Assembly (NCBI GenBank): GCA_040954595.2
Contig: CM082592.2
Span: 2,294,001 to 2,358,000 of the forward strand
DNA length: 64,000 bases
Source of the DNA: Balanoglossus misakiensis
Taxonomy: Eukaryota > Hemichordata
Direction of reading: 5' to 3'
Part shown: positions 32,973 to 43,775 of the stretch, in pieces
Position numbering within the stretch: position 1 is the stretch's first letter
Layout: each line of letters starts with the position of its first letter
Made by a program: the position numbers and the translations under genes
Notes under the pieces: generated by a model
The model's database searches: none
Seen by the model: only the letters and a program-made list of their open reading frames with translations
Told to the model about the DNA's origin: nothing

Positions 32973-35260
32973 ATTTGCATATTCCGTTGTGATGCGTAGA
33001 ACACACTGGCCTGAGCGAATAAGAAAGTTTTCCGGTAGACTCTGTAGATCGACTGTTTGTTCTAAAATATCCATGGATGCTTCCAAACACCGTCTCGTTA
33101 TTTGCATTTTCCGTTGTGATGCGTAGAACACACTGGCCTGAGCGAATAAGAAAGTTTTCCGGTAGACTCTGTAGATCGACTGTTTGTTCTAAAATATCCA
33201 TGGATGCTTCCAAACACTGTCTCGTTATTTGCATATTCCGTTGTGATGCGTAGAACACACAGGCCTGAGCGAATAAGAAAGTTTTCCGGTAGACTCTGTA
33301 GATCGACTGTTTGTTCTAAAATATCCATGGATGCTTCCAAACACCGTCTCGTTATTTGCATATTCCGTTGTGATGCGTAGAACACACAGGCCTGAGCGAA
33401 TAAGAAAGTTTTCCGGTAGACTCTGTAGATCGACTGTTTGTTCTCAAATATCCATGGATGCTTCCAAACACCGTCTCGTTATTTGCATATTCCGTTGTGA
33501 TGCGTAGAACACACAGGCCTGAGCGAATAAGAAAGTTTTCCGGTAGACTCTGTAGATCGACGGTTTGTTCTAAAATATCCATGGATGCTTCCAAACACCG
33601 TCTCGTTATTTGCATATTCCGTTGTGATGCGTAGAACACACAGGCCTGAGCGAATAAGAAAGTTTTCCGGTAGACTCTGTAGATCGACTGTTTGTTCTAA
33701 AATATCCATGGATGCTTCCAAACACCGTCTCGTTATTTGCATATTCCGTTGTGATGCGTAGAACACACTGGCCTGAGCGAATAAGAAAGTTTTCCGGTAG
33801 ACTCTGTAGATCGACTGTTTGTTCTAAAATATCCATGGATGCTTCCAAACACCGTCTCGTTATTTGCATATTCCGTTGTGATGCGTAGAACACACTGGCC
33901 TGAGCGAATAAGAAAGTTTTCCGGTAGACTCTGTAGATCGACGGTTTGTTCTAAAATATCCATGGATGCTTCCAAACACCGTCTCGTTATTTGCATATTC
34001 CGTTGTGATGCGTAGAACACACAGGCCTGAGCGAATAAGAAAGTTTTCCGGTAGACTCTGTAGATCGACTGTTTGTTCTCAAATATCCATGGATGCTTCC
34101 AAACACCGTCTCGTTATTTGCATATTCCGTTGTGATGCGTAGAACACACTGGCCTGAGCGAATAAGAAAGTTTTCCGGTAGACTCTGTAGATCGACTGTT
34201 TGTTCTAAAATATCCATGGATGCTTCCAAACACCGTCTCGTTATTTGCATATTCCGTTGTGATGCGTAGAACACACAGGCCTGAGCGAATAAGAAAGTTT
34301 TCCGGTAGACTCTGTAGATCGACGGTTTGTTCTAAAATATCCATGGATGCTTCCAAACACTGTCTCGTTATTTGCATATTCCGTTGTGATGCGTAGAACA
34401 CACAGGCCTGAGCGAATAAGAAAGTTTTCCGGTAGACTCTGTAGATCGACTGTTTGTTCTAAAATATCCATGGATGCTTCCAAACACCGTCTCGTTATTT
34501 GCATATTCCGTTGTGATGCGTAGAACACACTGGCCTGAGCGAATAAGAAAGTTTTCCGGTAGACTCTGTAGATCGACTGTTTGTTCTAAAATATCCATGG
34601 ATGCTTCCAAACACCGTCTCGTTATTTGCATATTCCGTTGTGATGCGTAGAACACACTGGCCTGAGCGAATAAGAAAGTTTTCCGGTAGACTCTGTAGAT
34701 CGACTGTTTGTTCTAAAATATCCATGGATGCTTCCAAACACCGTCTCGTTATTTGCATATTCCGTTGTGATGCGTAGAACACACAGGCCTGAGCGAATAA
34801 GAAAGTTTTCCGGTAGACTCTGTAGATCGACGGTTTGTTCTAAAATATCCATGGATGCTTCCAAACACTGTCTCGTTATTTGCATATTCCGTTGTGATGC
34901 GTAGAACACACTGGCCTGAGCGAATAAGAAAGTTTTCCGGTAGACTCTGTAGATCGACTGTTTGTTCTAAAATATCCATGGATGCTTCCAAACACCGTCT
35001 CGTTATTTGCATATTCCGTTGTTATGCGTAGAACACACTGGCCTGAGCGAATAAGAAAGTTTTCCGGTAGACTCTGTAGATCGACTGTTTGTTCTAAAAT
35101 ATCCATGGATGCTTCCAAACACCGTCTCGTTATTTGCATATTCCGTTGTGATGCGTAGAACACACAGGCCTGAGCGAATAAGAAAGTTTTCCGGTAGACT
35201 CTGTAGATCGACGGTTTGTTCTAAAATATCCATGGATGCTTCCAAACACTGTCTCGTTAT

Positions 35261-35557
35261 TCTTTACTATCAATCACGTGATCTGGCAATGTGTCACATG
35301 GCGCAGTCATTTCCAGATGACGGGCAAGCAATATTTCGGCATCCAGTAAAAGTTTTTCAGAGTATGTTTTTACTTTAGAACCGCCAAACACATAACATGT
35401 ATCGGGTATGTTGCCTCATCAGCCTCATTGCATTTCGTCTGCACAGTCTTTGTCTGCACCACGTAAGTCCACGTTGCTGAAGTTGCCCGTCATCTGGAAA
35501 TCTGAACGCGAACGTAACTGCCACCTGAACGCGTCTGACGTCATTTGATAGCGAAGA
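35261..35557 (+). mobile_element. 297-bp insert X, plus orientation (pair 3)
   Basis: Offset of 3138 bp from 32123-32419. It opens the second copy of the 3.1-kb higher-order block. Confidence 0.8.
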
Positions 35558-35813
35558 ATTTGCATATTCCGTTGTGATGCGTAGAACACACAGGCCTGAG
35601 CGAATAAGAAAGTTTTCCGGTAGACTCTGTAGATCGACGGTTTGTTCTAAAATATCCATGGATGCTTCCAAACACTGTCTCGTTATTTGCATATTCCGTT
35701 GTGATGCGTAGAACACACTGGCCTGAGCGAATAAGAAAGTTTTCCGGTAGACTCTGTAGATCGACGGTTTGTTCTAAAATATCCATGGATGCTTCCAAAC
35801 ACTGTCTCGTTAT

Positions 35814-36110
35814 TCTTCGCTATCAAATGACGTCAGACGCGTTCAGGTGGCAGTTACGTTCGCATTCAAATTTCCAGATGACGGGCAACTTCAGCAACGT
35901 GGACTTACGTGGTGCAGACAAAGACTGTGCAGACGAAATGCAATGAGGCTGATGAGGCAACATACCCGATACATGTTATGTGTTTGGCAGTTCTAAAGTA
36001 AAAACATACTCGGAAAAACTTTTACTGGATGCCGAAATATTGCTTGCCCGTCATCTGGAAATGACTGCGCCATGGGACACATTGCCAGATCACGTGATTG
36101 ATAGTAAAGA
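35814..36110 (-). mobile_element. 297-bp insert X, minus orientation (pair 3)
   Basis: Offset of 3138 bp from 32676-32972. Confidence 0.8.
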
Positions 36111-39100
36111 ATTTGCATATTCCGTTGTGATGCGTAGAACACACTGGCCTGAGCGAATAAGAAAGTTTTCCGGTAGACTCTGTAGATCGACTGTTTGTTC
36201 TAAAATATCCATGGATGCTTCCAAACACCGTCTCGTTATTTGCATTTTCCGTTGTGATGCGTAGAACACACTGGCCTGAGCGAATAAGAAAGTTTTCCGG
36301 TAGACTCTGTAGATCGACTGTTTGTTCTAAAATATCCATGGATGCTTCCAAACACTGTCTCGTTATTTGCATATTCCGTTGTGATGCGTAGAACACACAG
36401 GCCTGAGCGAATAAGAAAGTTTTCCGGTAGACTCTGTAGATCGACTGTTTGTTCTAAAATATCCATGGATGCTTCCAAACACCGTCTCGTTATTTGCATA
36501 TTCCGTTGTGATGCGTAGAACACACAGGCCTGAGCGAATAAGAAAGTTTTCCGGTAGACTCTGTAGATCGACTGTTTGTTCTCAAATATCCATGGATGCT
36601 TCCAAACACCGTCTCGTTATTTGCATATTCCGTTGTGATGCGTAGAACACACAGGCCTGAGCGAATAAGAAAGTTTTCCGGTAGACTCTGTAGATCGACG
36701 GTTTGTTCTAAAATATCCATGGATGCTTCCAAACACCGTCTCGTTATTTGCATATTCCGTTGTGATGCGTAGAACACACAGGCCTGAGCGAATAAGAAAG
36801 TTTTCCGGTAGACTCTGTAGATCGACTGTTTGTTCTAAAATATCCATGGATGCTTCCAAACACCGTCTCGTTATTTGCATATTCCGTTGTGATGCGTAGA
36901 ACACACTGGCCTGAGCGAATAAGAAAGTTTTCCGGTAGACTCTGTAGATCGACTGTTTGTTCTAAAATATCCATGGATGCTTCCAAACACCGTCTCGTTA
37001 TTTGCATATTCCGTTGTGATGCGTAGAACACACTGGCCTGAGCGAATAAGAAAGTTTTCCGGTAGACTCTGTAGATCGACGGTTTGTTCTAAAATATCCA
37101 TGGATGCTTCCAAACACCGTCTCGTTATTTGCATATTCCGTTGTGATGCGTAGAACACACAGGCCTGAGCGAATAAGAAAGTTTTCCGGTAGACTCTGTA
37201 GATCGACTGTTTGTTCTCAAATATCCATGGATGCTTCCAAACACCGTCTCGTTATTTGCATATTCCGTTGTGATGCGTAGAACACACTGGCCTGAGCGAA
37301 TAAGAAAGTTTTCCGGTAGACTCTGTAGATCGACTGTTTGTTCTAAAATATCCATGGATGCTTCCAAACACCGTCTCGTTATTTGCATATTCCGTTGTGA
37401 TGCGTAGAACACACAGGCCTGAGCGAATAAGAAAGTTTTCCGGTAGACTCTGTAGATCGACGGTTTGTTCTAAAATATCCATGGATGCTTCCAAACACTG
37501 TCTCGTTATTTGCATATTCCGTTGTGATGCGTAGAACACACTGGCCTGAGCGAATAAGAAAGTTTTCCGGTAGACTCTGTAGATCGACTGTTTGTTCTAA
37601 AATATCCATGGATGCTTCCAAACACCGTCTCGTTATTTGCATATTCCGTTGTGATGCGTAGAACACACAGGCCTGAGCGAATAAGAAAGTTTTCCGGTAG
37701 ACTCTGTAGATCGACGGTTTGTTCTAAAATATCCATGGATGCTTCCAAACACTGTCTCGTTATTTGCATATTCCGTTGTGATGCGTAGAACACACTGGCC
37801 TGAGCGAATAAGAAAGTTTTCCGGTAGACTCTGTAGATCGACTGTTTGTTCTAAAATATCCATGGATGCTTCCAAACACCGTCTCGTTATTTGCATATTC
37901 CGTTGTTATGCGTAGAACACACTGGCCTGAGCGAATAAGAAAGTTTTCCGGTAGACTCTGTAGATCGACTGTTTGTTCTAAAATATCCATGGATGCTTCC
38001 AAACACCGTCTCGTTATTTGCATATTCCGTTGTGATGCGTAGAACACACAGGCCTGAGCGAATAAGAAAGTTTTCCGGTAGACTCTGTAGATCGACGGTT
38101 TGTTCTAAAATATCCATGGATGCTTCCAAACACTGTCTCGTTATTTGCATATTCCGTTGTGATGCGTAGAACACACTGGCCTGAGCGAATAAGAAAGTTT
38201 TCCGGTAGACTCTGTAGATCGACTGTTTGTTCTAAAATATCCATGGATGCTTCCAAACACCGTCTCGTTATTTGCATATTCCGTTGTGATGCGTAGAACA
38301 CACTGGCCTGAGCGAATAAGAAAGTTTTCCGGTAGACTCTGTAGATCGACTGTTTGTTCTAAAATATCCATGGATGCTTCCAAACACTGTCTCGTTATTT
38401 GCATATTCCGTTGTGATGCGTAGAACACACTGGCCTGAGCGAATAAGAAAGTTTTCCGGTAGACTCTGTAGATCGACTGTTTGTTCTAAAATATCCATGG
38501 ATGCTTCCAAACACCGTCTCGTTATTTGCATATTCCGTTGTGATGCGTAGAACACACTGGCCTGAGCGAATAAGAAAGTTTTCCGGTAGACTCTGTAGAT
38601 CGACGGTTTGTTCTAAAATATCCATGGATGCTTCCAAACACCGTCTCGTTATTTGCATATTCCGTTGTGATGCGTAGAACACACAGGCCTGAGCGAATAA
38701 GAAAGTTTTCCGGTAGACTCTGTAGATCGACGGTTTGTTCTAAAATATCCATGGATGCTTCCAAACACCGTCTCGTTATTTGCATATTCCGTTGTGATGC
38801 GTAGAACACACAGGCCTGAGCGAATAAGAAAGTTTTCCGGTAGACTCTGTAGATCGACGGTTTGTTCTAAAATATCCATGGATGCTTCCAAACACTGTCT
38901 CGTTATTTGCATATTCCGTTGTGATGCGTAGAACACATAGGCCTGAGCGAATAAGAAAGTTTTCCGGTAGACTCTGTAGATCGACTGTTTGTTCTAAAAT
39001 ATCCATGGATGCTTCCAAACACCGTCTCGTTATTTGCATATTCCGTTGTGATGCGTAGAACACACAGGCCTGAGCGAATAAGAAAGTTTTCCGGTAGACT

Positions 39101-39976
39101 CTGTAGATCGACTGTTTGTTCTCAAATATCCATGGATGCTTCCAAACACCGTCTCGTTATTTGCATATTCCGTTGTGATGCGTAGAACACACAGGCCTGA
39201 GCGAATAAGAAAGTTTTCCGGTAGACTCTGTAGATCGACGGTTTGTTCTAAAATATCCATGGATGATTCCAAACACCGTCTCGTTATTTGCATATTCCGT
39301 TGTGATGCGTAGAACACACAGGCCTGAGCGAATAAGAAAGTTTTCCGGTAGACTCTATAGATCGACGGTTTGTTCTAAAATATCCATGGATGATTCCAAA
39401 CACCGTCTCGTTATTTGCATATTCCGTTGTGATGCGTAGAACACACTGGCCTGAGCGAATAAGAAAGTTTTCCGGTAGACTCTGTAGATCGACGGTTTGT
39501 TCTAAAATATCCATGGATGCTTCCAAACACCGTCTCGTTATTTGCATATTCCGTTGTGATGCGTAGAACACACAGGCCTGAGCGAATAAGAAAGTTTTCC
39601 GGTAGACTCTGTAGATCGACGGTTTGTTCTAAAATATCCATGGATGCTTCCAAACACCGTCTCGTTATTTGCATATTCCGTTGTGATGCGTAGAACACAC
39701 AGGCCTGAGCGAATAAGAAAGTTTTCCGGTAGACTCTGTAGATCGACGGTTTGTTCTAAAATATCCATGGATGCTTCCAAACACTGTCTCGTTATTTGCA
39801 TATTCCGTTGTGATGCGTAGAACACATAGGCCTGAGCGAATAAGAAAGTTTTCCGGTAGACTCTGTAGATCGACTGTTTGTTCTAAAATATCCATGGATG
39901 CTTCCAAACACCGTCTCGTTATTTGCATATTCCGTTGTGATGCGTAGAACACACAGGCCTGAGCGAATAAGAAAGT

Positions 39977-40500
39977 TGCAGTTTCGCACCCTTTATTCTC
40001 CGCCACATTGCATTTTTGCTGGTTTGTCTAGTGTACCAGGGCTGAGTGCTTGCCACCCCAACCCCACCGATGATAATATTTAACAAAGTGAATACATAAT
40101 GAGAATTATACTAGAAGTTTTATAAATAATGTCATGACGAAGATGGCGCCAAATCTTCTAACTTTGAGTGGAGTGGCAAAAAGTAAAATTTGTCCTCCCA
40201 AACATTGAGATAATTTGCTTTTGAGTTCATTAAAATGCAACTTTGCGCTACATTTTTTACAAAATTTTCTTATGTGGGAGGGGGACACCCCCTCCAACAC
40301 CCACCCCCTCCATTCTTCGCCACATTGCATTTATTCACTGGTTTGTCTAGTGTACCAGGGCAGACTTCTTCCCACCCCACCCCCGATGCTTACTTTGAGT
40401 AGAGTGGCAAAATTAAAATTTGTCCTCCCTAGCATTGAGTTAATTTGCTTTTGAGTTCATTAAATTGCAACTTTGAGCACCGTATTTTACACCCACCTCC
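39977..40500 (+). repeat. Diverged direct duplication flanking the satellite
   Basis: About 40005-40260 and 40312-40480 share TCGCCACATTGCATTT-like, CTGGTTTGTCTAGTGTACCA, AAAATTTGTCCTCCC and AATTTGCTTTTGAGTTCATT in the same order. No gene. Confidence 0.75.
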
Positions 40501-40695
40501 CTCCACTTTTCTTGTTTTACCGATGCTAGCAACTATTGTATTGACTTGTCATTTTAATTTGTTCATAGATTTCTTTATTGCAACGATATACTATTATATA
40601 CTTCAATAATACTTTAAGAAATTTATAATTGAGGTGTGAGGAGCCTCATTCCCTTTATTGCATACAGTGTACATAGGATCAGGACGGCGAATGTT

Positions 40696-40850
40696 TTCGG
40701 CGTGGGGGGGGGGGGGTGATCATATTTTTGGGTCTGTCAAAGGGTGGTCATCATTTTTTGGTCCTGGGTGAAGGGGGGGTCGGCCTGATTTTGAGAACCG
40801 ATGACACAAACTTGCCGCCCCCCCCCCTGCCGTAAAAAGGTATACGGTCA
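40696..40850. repeat. G-run/C-run low-complexity repeat
   Basis: A G11-12 run near 40705, repeated GGTCATCATTTTTGGTC-like phrases, and a C9-10 run near 40820. It looks like a degenerate tandem or dispersed repeat. Confidence 0.55.
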
Positions 40851-40996
40851 CCTCCAATTTACATATCGCCATACATAGTTGAAATGGCGTATTTGAGTGT
40901 TCTAAAGAACGCTTTATTTTCGCGTGTGCCACCCACTGAAAATCTGTGATTGGTTAGATCTCGATTTACCATGGTAACTGTGGCTAAATTTGTATA

Positions 40997-41965
40997 GGTG
41001 ACCGTCGGTAGTCGACACAGAACCGTGTGCTGCCGTCGGGTTTCTTAACCAAGACAATCGGCGCTGCCCAAGGACTGTTAGACGGTTCGATTATGTCACG
41101 TTTATGCATTTCCTGTATCAGTTTGGTCGTCTCTGCTCGTGACCAAGGTGACTGTCTACGGGGTTGTTGTCTCAATGGTGGGTGGTCGCCTGTGGAAATA
41201 CGGTGTTTCGTGGTGGTTGTTCGGCCAACGTCGTCCTTCGTTTTAGAGAATATATCTCCCCACTCACAAAGAAAACTGGCGACTTTGTCCGCGTTTTCTG
41301 GTCCAACTACTTTTATGCTATCTTCATATATAGTCGTCAGGTGTGTTGGCACAGGAGAAGTTGGGTTGTCGCCCTCACCGTCGGTGTGGCTGACTGCTGA
41401 AATCAAGGGCCGTTGAATGTCAGCTATGTCGGTGTTGGTGGCTTTGGCAATTACAGTACCATGTCGGATGACATGGTCTCTTTCACTTACGTTCAGCAAT
41501 CGTACTGGTACTCTTCGATTAACAGAATTTACTAAAATCTGGCCAACAATCACGCCATGTTCTGTTATCAAATCATTCTTTGTTGCCTCTATAACTCCCC
41601 ATTTGATGGGTCGGGACAAAAGGGCAGTCGTCACTACTTCGTGACCAGCGGGTATAACGGTGTCACTAATTATACACACCCGGGCGCTTAAGTGTCCTCC
41701 CCATCTATCTAACAAGGGGACGTCGCCGTTGTCACGGTTTCGCTGATGTCGGCAACGAAGACATGCATTTCTGTTGAATTATTTCCGACGGAGATAAGAA
41801 AATCCGTCTCTCCGTAGTGTGGAAGGTTGGTCGTTCCGTCTGTGCCATAGATGGTCGAACGGTGGATGGGATGAGTGGAGGGCGTCGAGGGTCGGGAATC
41901 ATGTCGTAGGCTTGTTTCGACATTATCGTAATTTCCGACCCACTTAAAAAGAGTGCGGTAACCAT
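40997..41965 (-). pseudogene. Ty3/gypsy-type retrotransposon pol fragment, broken
   Basis: A 243-codon open frame on the minus strand (41715 down to 40984) ends in the start of a reverse transcriptase domain: HRISTGDHPPLRQQPRR, then IIEPSNSPWAAPIVLVKKPD and STRFCVDYR. It stops abruptly after DYRR, before the catalytic blocks. Upstream, a second frame (41965-41732) contains SGSEITIMS, resembling the flap side of a retroelement aspartic protease, but the usual Asp-Thr-Gly reads LSG. At least two frame changes separate the two parts. No long terminal repeats, RNase H or integrase are in view. This is an old, truncated copy and cannot encode a working product. Confidence 0.88.
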
Positions 41966-43775
41966 ACAGTTTTATTTGACTTACAAATTCATTTTTATTT
42001 GACTGAGCTTGAAAATGACAATATTAAAAGTGAGTTTTCTAGCAATTATCAATGTAATCCTATTGAAGGAGACATATGTGCATTAATTTGCACAGTTTAC
42101 AGGTTTATGTTCTGACTGTACATGATAGAGGTCATGCTGGAAAGAAATCAGTTCAGACTCTGGGCATGTAAAAGATCACCAGGCAGCCACAGTTATTTGT
42201 CCTATGATAAACAACTGATCATTGAGCACATTTCTTGAATAAGTCTGATTTCTTGAAACATACCCTATGAATACATGGTGATAGTCTAGGCATGAAAGGA
42301 ATACAAGCAGATCAGGTGGTGGCCATATTGCATCTTGAAACATATCAACAAGCACATGAACCATTGAAAACAAAATGGCTGCTTGCCACTCACATTGGTT
42401 TGTGATGCAATGAAAACTGATGCATCTCATTTCATGGTAAAATTGTCAAGTTGGACTGAGACCCCTTCTTAAGATGGGGCACCCGTATCTTTTTGCCCGT
42501 TGCTATGGGCCTTTATAGGACAGTACACTCAATTTTGATCGAAACCGCTATGAACGTCCAACAAGGGGCTAGTAATTACTTGATACCCACGATTGTGTGC
42601 ACACCGCTTATCCAAGTATGGTTACGGCAGCTACTGCCCGGCCATAGGTGGCCATGCTGGTACGGCAAAGCAGCGGTCAGTGATAGCGTGTGCGTCCTTT
42701 AACCACAGTAACTGGATCGAATGTTACAAATCCAATGATTTTGTACACTGGATTTTGCATCATAAACTAAAAAGGCTTTTTTTACAGGCCACATACGCCA
42801 GTCAAATTTGACCTGTTGACAGGGAACACACTTACACATAGCATGACGGATCGTTTCAACGGTTATCGTCGTGCTAAAGAAACGATATGGAAGTGTATGT
42901 CCAAAAACACCCGAAATCAATGATTTTTTCAGGGGTGGAACAGGTATGATGAATTCCACAGATGCAACGACCATATTGGAAAACAAAATCCTTCACAATA
43001 TTCTCTGGTTCGTGCAACTAACAAATATGTATCAAAGTCGTTTTTGAGGTTATACAGCCTGAAAAGCCTTAGACTTTTGAAATTTAACCCATCTAATTTG
43101 CATATCAATGGCATCAGGGGGCATGCGCTCACAATTGTGCATATTTTCAACTTGTCACAAGTCCTTTGTTAGACTCTTAGTCCAAAGCAGGGTTAAGTGT
43201 CCCAAAACAGCCCATAGCAATGGGTTAAAACATACTGATGCCCATCTTAAAAAAGCTGACTGTGATACTGGCTAGTATTATTTAAGAAACAAATTAACAT
43301 ATATACAATAAGTACACTGATCATCTCCAAACTATCAATGAAAATTCAAAACAATGTAAGGTGTGCCCTGAAAGTGAAAAAATGGGTCTCCTCCAAAGAT
43401 AACCTATGACTGTAAACAAAGGTTGGATTTTACTTACAAAGCAATTTGACAATGCATCTTTAAACAACTAAGTTAACTCTCGCACTAACCAATAATCACA
43501 TCTCGAGGAATAATTTAACAAAACAATTAAATAAAAGGACCTGAGGCACTGAATAGAATACTACTATATCAAAAGTTAATGGCTGTTTGCAATAATTGCA
43601 TTAAAAAAATAATGAGTTGATTTGGAGCAGAATGTTACAAGAAACTTTTCAAATTTGTTGTGCATTGTATTTACAGATAAAGAATAAGTTTTTATAGTAC
43701 TGTTCATGTATGGTTTCATGCCAATTTTAATTTGATATTTAAGTGGCACTCCCACAATATGAGTACATGTACATG
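41966..43775. other. Intergenic stretch downstream of the middle gene, no gene seen
   Basis: AT-rich, with no convincing coding frame or inverted-repeat element. It lies beyond the stop codon of the minus-strand gene at 43776 and should contain its 3' UTR and poly(A) signal. AATAAA-type motifs are too frequent here to choose one. Confidence 0.4.

Larger units (their letters stand above)
32123..38174 (+). repeat. Large higher-order repeat, about 3.1 kb duplicated
   Basis: Block 32123-35260 recurs from 35261 with offset 3138: the X pair, the TTTGCATTTTCC variant (33105 and 36243) and the order of unit variants all repeat. Beyond about 34.2 kb the offset drops to 2884, shown by the unique GTTATGCG variant at 35022 and 37906, so one copy differs by exactly two units (254 bp). 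Confidence 0.8.
28353..39976 (+). repeat. 127-bp satellite array, about 77 units, with higher-order repeats
   Basis: The unit is 127 bp (a few variants, such as those with GCGAGAACAC, are 125-128), running for example from TTGTGATGCGTAGAACACAC to the next CGTTGTGATG. Variants include GACGGTTTG/GACTGTTTG, CACCGTCTC/CACTGTCTC and CACACAGG/CACACTGG. The array is interrupted six times by a 297-bp element, always at one position of the unit. Open frames of about 95 codons recur every 127 bp on the minus strand, each crossing three phases of the unit. They are a by-product of a unit that is not a multiple of three and are not called as genes. Every normal unit junction carries ATTTGCAT. The first and last units are cut: the left flank enters at CATATTCCGTTG and the right edge breaks after AAGAAAGTT. 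Confidence 0.97.

Noticed and set aside
28353-39976. CRISPR array
   Set aside because: The units are contiguous satellite monomers without variable spacers, in a eukaryotic genome with introns and MITEs.
28353-39976. CENP-B box in the 127-bp unit
   Set aside because: No match to the TTCG..A..CGGG pattern was seen in the consensus unit.
28303-40006. Dozens of 80-180 codon frames on both strands of the 127-bp array
   Set aside because: Each is a read-through of the same satellite unit in three phases; not independent genes.
40984-41715. Intact retroviral-type pol gene
   Set aside because: The frame stops at the beginning of the reverse transcriptase domain, the protease part is frame-shifted and its active-site motif is altered; only a fragment remains.
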